A DNA stretch of 64,000 bases, from positions 1-64,000 of the forward strand of contig NZ_RQEY01000005.1 of NCBI RefSeq assembly GCF_004770105.1. Direction: 5' to 3'. The notes below the pieces were generated by a model. It was given only the letters and a program-made list of their open reading frames with translations, was not told the DNA's origin and searched no databases. The position numbers and the translations under genes were made by a program. This DNA is from Leptospira andrefontaineae. Its GTDB lineage: Bacteria > Spirochaetota > Leptospiria > Leptospirales > Leptospiraceae. Shown piece by piece: positions 59,600 through 64,000 of this stretch (its first letter is position 1; every line of letters begins with the position of its first letter).

Positions 59600-61606
59600 C
59601 TAAAAAGAATTCTCGCTGGCTACCGATTCTCTTTCCATCCACATTCCGGAGTCCTTGATAAGCTGGACGAGCCTTTCGTCTGCTTCTTCGGAAGGAACGT
59701 TTTTGAGCACGATTTCTTTTCCGCGATATAAATGCACTTTGCCTGGGCCGGCTCCTACGTAGCCAAAATCCGCGTCCGCCATTTCTCCAGGGCCGTTTAC
59801 GATACAGCCCATAACTGCGATCTTGACCCCTTTGAGATGGCCCGTTTTTTCTTTGATACGTGCAGTTGTCGTCTGTAGGTCGAATAATGTCCTTCCACAA
59901 GAAGGGCAGGAAATATATTCCGTTTTTGTTAGCCTTAATCTAGTTGCTTGCAAGATATCAAACCCAAGTTGTAAGACTGCTTCCGGTTCGCTATCGATTA
60001 CCTTGATACGGAGCATGTCTCCGATCCCGTCAGTCAACATTCCGCCGATCCCGATGGAGGATTCGTATAATGCGGTTTCCATGTCAGGATATTCCGCACT
60101 AAGGAAAATCGGATAATCAAAGTCGCTGAGTATACGCGCGAGTTTTCGATAATCGTGCAATATGTGGAAGGTTTGGATAGAGAATGCTACTGATTCTATC
60201 CCTGCATTCTTGAACTCTTCCGGTAGTCCTTTTAGGCTTTCGATTTGGTAGGCTTGGACATTGAGCTCTGTGATCCCTTTTCCTTCTCTTCTATTCAAAA
60301 ATTCTAATAAAGAATCTCTGTTTTGGAAATGGTGGAAAGGGTCTACTGTTACTTTAGGAAAAGGAATTAGATCTTCTAATACGTCTTCGAGTAATAATTC
60401 ATTTTGTTCTACGATTATTCCCATCGGAACGGAAGAAGATTTACTAGCGGAAATACATTCTTCTCTCAGGAATTCATCGGAAGGAAGTGGCACAGAAACC
60501 ATTTCCAATTCCAAGGATCTGGATCTTGCATAACTTTTTAGTGAAGAAAGACTTTGGGAAAATCCGCTTTCTGATTCGAAAGGAAGAACTGATTCGATTC
60601 GAACGGCATTATTTTCTCCAAGCGGAAGGTTTCCTATTTGGATCGGTCTGCTATAAAATCTTTGATAAGAATAAGGATTTCTGAATTCAGAATATCCGGT
60701 ACTTTGTGTTTCAGGAAATCTGAGTCTATTATACTTGTCTGCGAGTAATCTTGCAACTGGGACTTCGTGGATAGGATCTTCCGTAAGAGAAACTCGGATT
60801 GTGTCTCCGAGCCCGTCTTCTAATAAGGAGCCGATACCGATTGCAGATTTGATCCTTCCATCCTTTCCATCACCCGCTTCTGTCACTCCTAGATGTAATG
60901 GATAATTCATCTGCAATTCCATAAAACGACTGCATAATAATCTATAAGCCTGAACCATTACTTGCGGATTAGAGGCTTTCATACTTACTATAATATCTTT
61001 ATAAGAAAGACTTTCTGCGATCCGGATAAACTCTATCGCTGATTCCACCATTCCTTGCGGTGTGTCTCCGTATTTATTCATAATACGATCCGATAAGGAA
61101 CCGTGGTTGGTCCCTATTCTCATAGAGACTCCCAACTCTTTACAACGAAGTACTAATGGACTAAATACTTCAGAGATCCTTTCCAATTCTTCTTTGTATT
61201 CAAGTTCTGTATAATCCCTGATTGCGAATTTTTTCTTATCAGCGAAGTTGCCGGGATTGATACGGACCTTCTCTACCCATTCTACGGATTTCATCGCGAC
61301 ACTTGGAGTAAAATGGATATCAGCAACAAGAGGAACCTTACTTCCTAACTTTTTAAGTTCCTTACGAATATTTGGCAAATTATCGGCATCCGGTTGAGAA
61401 GGAACTGTCAATCTGACGATCTCACATCCAGCTGCTTCTAATTCTAAAATTTGTCTGACCGAGTTTTCCGTATCTCTTGTATCCGCAGTGATCATGGATT
61501 GGATACGGATTGGATTATTTCCACCGATCCCAACATCTCCTACTTTTACCTCTCTGGTTCTACGACGTTGGTAAGAGAATGGAGAATGATTGTATCGGAA
61601 GTTCAT
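59600..61606 (-). CDS. ispG: 4-hydroxy-3-methylbut-2-enyl diphosphate synthase, large two-domain form
   Basis: The 668-aa enzyme performs the next-to-last step of the MEP isoprenoid pathway. The N-terminal TIM barrel has [49 protein letters not shown] and [11 protein letters not shown]. The [4Fe-4S] domain is at the C-terminus, with [12 protein letters not shown] and [12 protein letters not shown] supplying the three cysteines and a conserved Glu. About 260 residues (about 300-560) are inserted between the two, as in plant, Chlamydia and spirochaete enzymes, giving a total length much above the 370-400 aa of E. coli IspG. It is transcribed singly. Confidence 0.96.
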   Translation of the reverse strand: MNFRYNHSPFSYQRRRTREVKVGDVGIGGNNPIRIQSMITADTRDTENSVRQILELEAAGCEIVRLTVPSQPDADNLPNIRKELKKLGSKVPLVADIHFTPSVAMKSVEWVEKVRINPGNFADKKKFAIRDYTELEYKEELERISEVFSPLVLRCKELGVSMRIGTNHGSLSDRIMNKYGDTPQGMVESAIEFIRIAESLSYKDIIVSMKASNPQVMVQAYRLLCSRFMELQMNYPLHLGVTEAGDGKDGRIKSAIGIGSLLEDGLGDTIRVSLTEDPIHEVPVARLLADKYNRLRFPETQSTGYSEFRNPYSYQRFYSRPIQIGNLPLGENNAVRIESVLPFESESGFSQSLSSLKSYARSRSLELEMVSVPLPSDEFLREECISASKSSSVPMGIIVEQNELLLEDVLEDLIPFPKVTVDPFHHFQNRDSLLEFLNRREGKGITELNVQAYQIESLKGLPEEFKNAGIESVAFSIQTFHILHDYRKLARILSDFDYPIFLSAEYPDMETALYESSIGIGGMLTDGIGDMLRIKVIDSEPEAVLQLGFDILQATRLRLTKTEYISCPSCGRTLFDLQTTTARIKEKTGHLKGVKIAVMGCIVNGPGEMADADFGYVGAGPGKVHLYRGKEIVLKNVPSEEADERLVQLIKDSGMWMERESVASENSF

Positions 61607-61797
61607 GAGTGCTCTCTAGTTCCATTAAGAAGGGCCCGAATCACTTGTCATTTAGGATTTTTCCCGAATAAGCCCGAATCTGAAAGGTTTTTGGGGATTT
61701 GTAGCAGATCCTAACTCGAGATATAACAGCCAAAAGGGCGGGCAAATTGAATAAATTGACTGGAAAAGCGGAATAAGCAGGATTGCAGGAACCCAAT

Positions 61798-62424
61798 ATG
61801 AATCTACTGAAACGTTTTATTGCCAAAATAGAATCTCCGGAAGAGGCAGAGTTTTTGCTAAATTTTTCTTCTTATATTTTGTTTTTGATCGGGTTTCTAC
61901 AGAGTATTCTTTTCTTCTTTCTTCTGGGATCTTTTAGGAACTTCTATATGGATGTTCTCCTTATTTTTATTTTCGGGATTGTGATCCGATTTTCCAGAAG
62001 TAGGGTTTCCGTTATTCTTCTTTGTATTTATTCTTTGATCATTCTTGCTGGCACAACACTGACTTGGTTTGGGATCGCTGCGGGTGGTGGGAATAATATA
62101 TTTCTGGCATTACTGTTACTTCTTCTTTCTGTTCGTACTGCCCAGGTAAGTTTTCAATTTCATAAACTTACAGATACCAAACTTGTTTGGAAGAATATTT
62201 TGATCCGTCATCTGATCGCGATCGGTTTTGCATTTATACTTTCTTCTTCTTTATTTATTTCTTTTATAATGATCTCTAAATTTTTAGGGATCACTGAAAT
62301 GAGCAGTCTTTATGGCGAGATCATTTTCGAATCTCTTCCTATCTCTTATATTCTTCTTTTACTTCCGGGGCTTCCTTGGGCTAAAAAAAGAAGAATGTAT
62401 ACTATCTCCGAAAATCCTTCCTGA
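61798..62424 (+). CDS. polytopic membrane protein of unknown function
   Basis: The ATG at 61798 has GCAGGA seven bases upstream and is preferred over a TTG at 61783. The 208-aa product starts with an amphipathic segment (NLLKRFIAKIESPEEAEF), then five or six hydrophobic helices rich in Leu, Ile and Phe with short loops. A Ser/Leu-rich helix and a basic end (WAKKRRMYT) indicate a cytosolic C-terminus. No family is recognised. It diverges from ispG. Confidence 0.72.
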   Translation: MNLLKRFIAKIESPEEAEFLLNFSSYILFLIGFLQSILFFFLLGSFRNFYMDVLLIFIFGIVIRFSRSRVSVILLCIYSLIILAGTTLTWFGIAAGGGNNIFLALLLLLLSVRTAQVSFQFHKLTDTKLVWKNILIRHLIAIGFAFILSSSLFISFIMISKFLGITEMSSLYGEIIFESLPISYILLLLPGLPWAKKRRMYTISENPS

Positions 62425-62763
62425 ATTCCGGTCTATATTCAGTTTTTTGAACGCGTTTTGGATAGAAGGTCCGCTGTAGCGAACGTTACGGTAATTTTGA
62501 GCTTTTGCTCACTTTTTTTCTGAGAAGATCAAAAAATCTAAAAATAAGATCATCACGGTTTGTTGAGCTAATAACTGGCCGGGGAATCTATATAAACACA
62601 TAACGTTGTGATTTGGCCGAAGTTTTGATACCAAAGCATTCGATCAATCCGTATAACAGACGTTTGTTCCTCGATTTGTGTCGTTCATTCCGAATGACTC
62701 TGAGAATTTTTTAAATAACTCGGAAAAATATACCAGGGACGAGCTGATTGGGAAAAATATTAG
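62425..62763. other. intergenic region, no gene
   Basis: I see no credible frame, binding site or repeat match in these 339 bases. They separate the membrane protein gene from the lipoprotein gene and probably hold the latter's promoter. Confidence 0.6.
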
Positions 62764-63672
62764 ATGGGAATCTTAATGAAGTTCTTAAATAGAAAACAAC
62801 GTTTTATAAAGATCTTACCGGTGCTCGGGATCTTTTGCGTTTTATATTGTTCCGAAGATGCAAAAAGTATCGCGGAACTTACTGCTGCAGCAAAGGCGGT
62901 TTTAGATGGAGTTGCGGCTCCTGTTCCAGTTCCTCCTGGAAATCCTGCTCCTCCGGGACAGCCTGAGAATGCACCGGATCTTCAAGATTCTACGATTACA
63001 AGTTTTGATATTTCAAATGAAAGTGAGCTTAGCTTTATCGGGTTGTTCTCTATTCAGTCGATAGACTTTGTTTTACCGGTTCATGACAATACGACTATTT
63101 CTGCATTCATTGGTGGAAGAAGTATGGCTCTTACTCCGGAGAATACGGTTATAAATTCATTCTCCCATTGGACTGTAACTGCAGGGCAGCTTGCACAACC
63201 TGGAGCTAATCCTCCGGCTTTAGTCGGGCCTGTGGATCGAAAATTAAAGATCTTGATAGTAGCAAGGAATGAATTCGGGATTTCTTCCAAAGTAAAACAA
63301 TTAGGGCAGGGGCACTTTTGCACAGGGGCGGCTGCACTTCCTGCGACCGTCGGAAATTGTAACCCTGTCTGCGGAAAGGCTTCCTTGAATGGAGATATCG
63401 TAGAGTTTAAATCCGAATTCACGGTCTCTGTAAATACTTCCACTTATTTGTATACAGATGTATCAGCTGCTCAGCCTATCTCTTTTTCTATTCCAGCAGT
63501 TCCCCTTGGGTTGTTTGAAAAATTTGATCCGATTGCTTCCGGGACTTATAGCGCTACGACAAGTTTGAATCGAAATAATTTTGACTATATGTGTGTGGAA
63601 ATGGCGACTTATTCTTATGTGGATGATCCGTTTCAGGACTATTTTGTCCGCGGAAAAGTGACCATTCCTTGA
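62764..63672 (+). CDS. lipoprotein with proline-rich linker
   Basis: The 302-aa product has a lipoprotein signal ending in lipobox VLYC (Cys29 from the first ATG; Cys25 from the in-frame ATG four codons later, equally possible). A helical stretch (KSIAELTAAAKAVLDGVA) and a Pro-rich linker (about 50-70) precede a strand-rich domain with four cysteines (HFCTG, GNCNPVCGK) that could form disulfides. Surface exposure is inferred. No family is recognised. It precedes another lipoprotein gene by 50 bases on the same strand. Confidence 0.78.
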   Translation: MGILMKFLNRKQRFIKILPVLGIFCVLYCSEDAKSIAELTAAAKAVLDGVAAPVPVPPGNPAPPGQPENAPDLQDSTITSFDISNESELSFIGLFSIQSIDFVLPVHDNTTISAFIGGRSMALTPENTVINSFSHWTVTAGQLAQPGANPPALVGPVDRKLKILIVARNEFGISSKVKQLGQGHFCTGAAALPATVGNCNPVCGKASLNGDIVEFKSEFTVSVNTSTYLYTDVSAAQPISFSIPAVPLGLFEKFDPIASGTYSATTSLNRNNFDYMCVEMATYSYVDDPFQDYFVRGKVTIP

Positions 63673-63722
63673 TCTTGATGCGAATACGAATTTTAGAAAA
63701 TTTTAATGTTTCTTCGGTATTT

Positions 63723-64000
63723 ATGAAAAGATTATTTTTATTTGTTTTGGTATTTAATTTTTCTTTTTTCGCAGGATGTTCTTCCGAAGAGGGAGGCTTT
63801 GATCCAGTTTCTGCACTTCTTGCTGTAATTTCTCCGGGATCTTCCGGTCCGGGAGAAAATCCTCCTCCAGGAGAGGCAGGAACTCCAGCATGGGTAAGTG
63901 CGTCTGATGCAGTATTCAGTGATAAGGTGGAGATCCGTTGGGATCCGGTGCCTGCTCAAGAGTATCGCGTTTTTAGAAAGTCAATATTCGAAACATCTTT
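63723..64000 (+). CDS. lipoprotein, C-terminus beyond window edge
   Basis: The frame opens at an ATG at 63723 and is still open at the window edge (92 codons). Residues 1-18 are a hydrophobic signal with lipobox FAGC (Cys19). A Ser/Gly/Pro-rich linker follows (SPGSSGPGENPPPGEAG), then what looks like the start of a fibronectin-type-III-like domain (DKVEIRWDPVPAQEYRVFRKS). The similar linker and location suggest a functional pair with the 62764 lipoprotein. Confidence 0.75.
   Translation, partial: MKRLFLFVLVFNFSFFAGCSSEEGGFDPVSALLAVISPGSSGPGENPPPGEAGTPAWVSASDAVFSDKVEIRWDPVPAQEYRVFRKSIFETS

Overview
The window is a chromosomal segment of a spirochaete of the genus Leptospira, at moderate GC. 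The evidence is the density of lipoproteins with spirochaete-type lipoboxes (FVSC, LLYC, FFYC, VLYC, ILWNC), the LpxI/LpxB lipid A steps, LL-diaminopimelate aminotransferase (DapL), a two-domain IspG, AlkB, and a rho-rpmE pair. I saw no rRNA, tRNA, CRISPR array, intact insertion sequence or phage module. Gene order and codon use look chromosomal throughout.

Layout. 1-7.1 kb: an edge-truncated lipoprotein, then a minus-strand uptake-like locus (669-aa lipoprotein, small lipoprotein, 981-aa TonB-dependent receptor). 7.2-11 kb: a small membrane-anchored protein, a GGDEF/EAL protein, a repeat-rich gap and alkB. 11.1-15.5 kb: minus-strand operon NUDIX hydrolase-MFS-aminopeptidase N. 15.7-21.1 kb: UvrD/PcrA-type helicase, TPR lipoprotein and a large AsmA-like protein. 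21.1-28.6 kb: a tight seven-gene minus-strand run, sucC-sucD-tolC-like-SH3 protein-fmdB-lpxI-lpxB, linking a TCA enzyme with envelope assembly. 29.1-34.7 kb: rhodanese-like lipoprotein, DoxX, DUF819 transporter, adenylate cyclase, ruvA. 34.7-41.2 kb: outer-membrane-like protein, metallo-beta-lactamase-fold lipoprotein, fatty acid desaturase, RND pump. 41.3-44.3 kb: a decayed nucleotidyltransferase pair, then pyrB-DUF2203-dapL. 44.4-50.7 kb: two uncharacterised exported or membrane proteins, a PAS-Fis regulator, rho, rpmE, an IscU-like/pentapeptide fusion and small ORFs. 50.7-58.3 kb: lipase-like protein, TetR-epimerase operon, AraC regulator, repeat-rich gap, C45-type acyltransferase. 58.3-64 kb: DUF1566 lipoprotein, ispG, a membrane protein and two lipoproteins, the last cut by the window edge.

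The most unusual content lies between genes. A GC-rich hairpin repeat (family A, four copies) keeps its loops while its stem bases change. A palindromic CACGCAAAG-type repeat (family B, four copies) sits beside family A in the same order at two loci 19 kb apart, which suggests a composite element. One family B copy encloses or supplies the start of a lipase gene. A further gap at 55.9-56.5 kb stacks at least five hairpins. The best protein-level novelty is an IscU-like domain lacking the third cluster cysteine, fused to pentapeptide repeats. All functional calls come from reading sequence and motifs; no database search was run.
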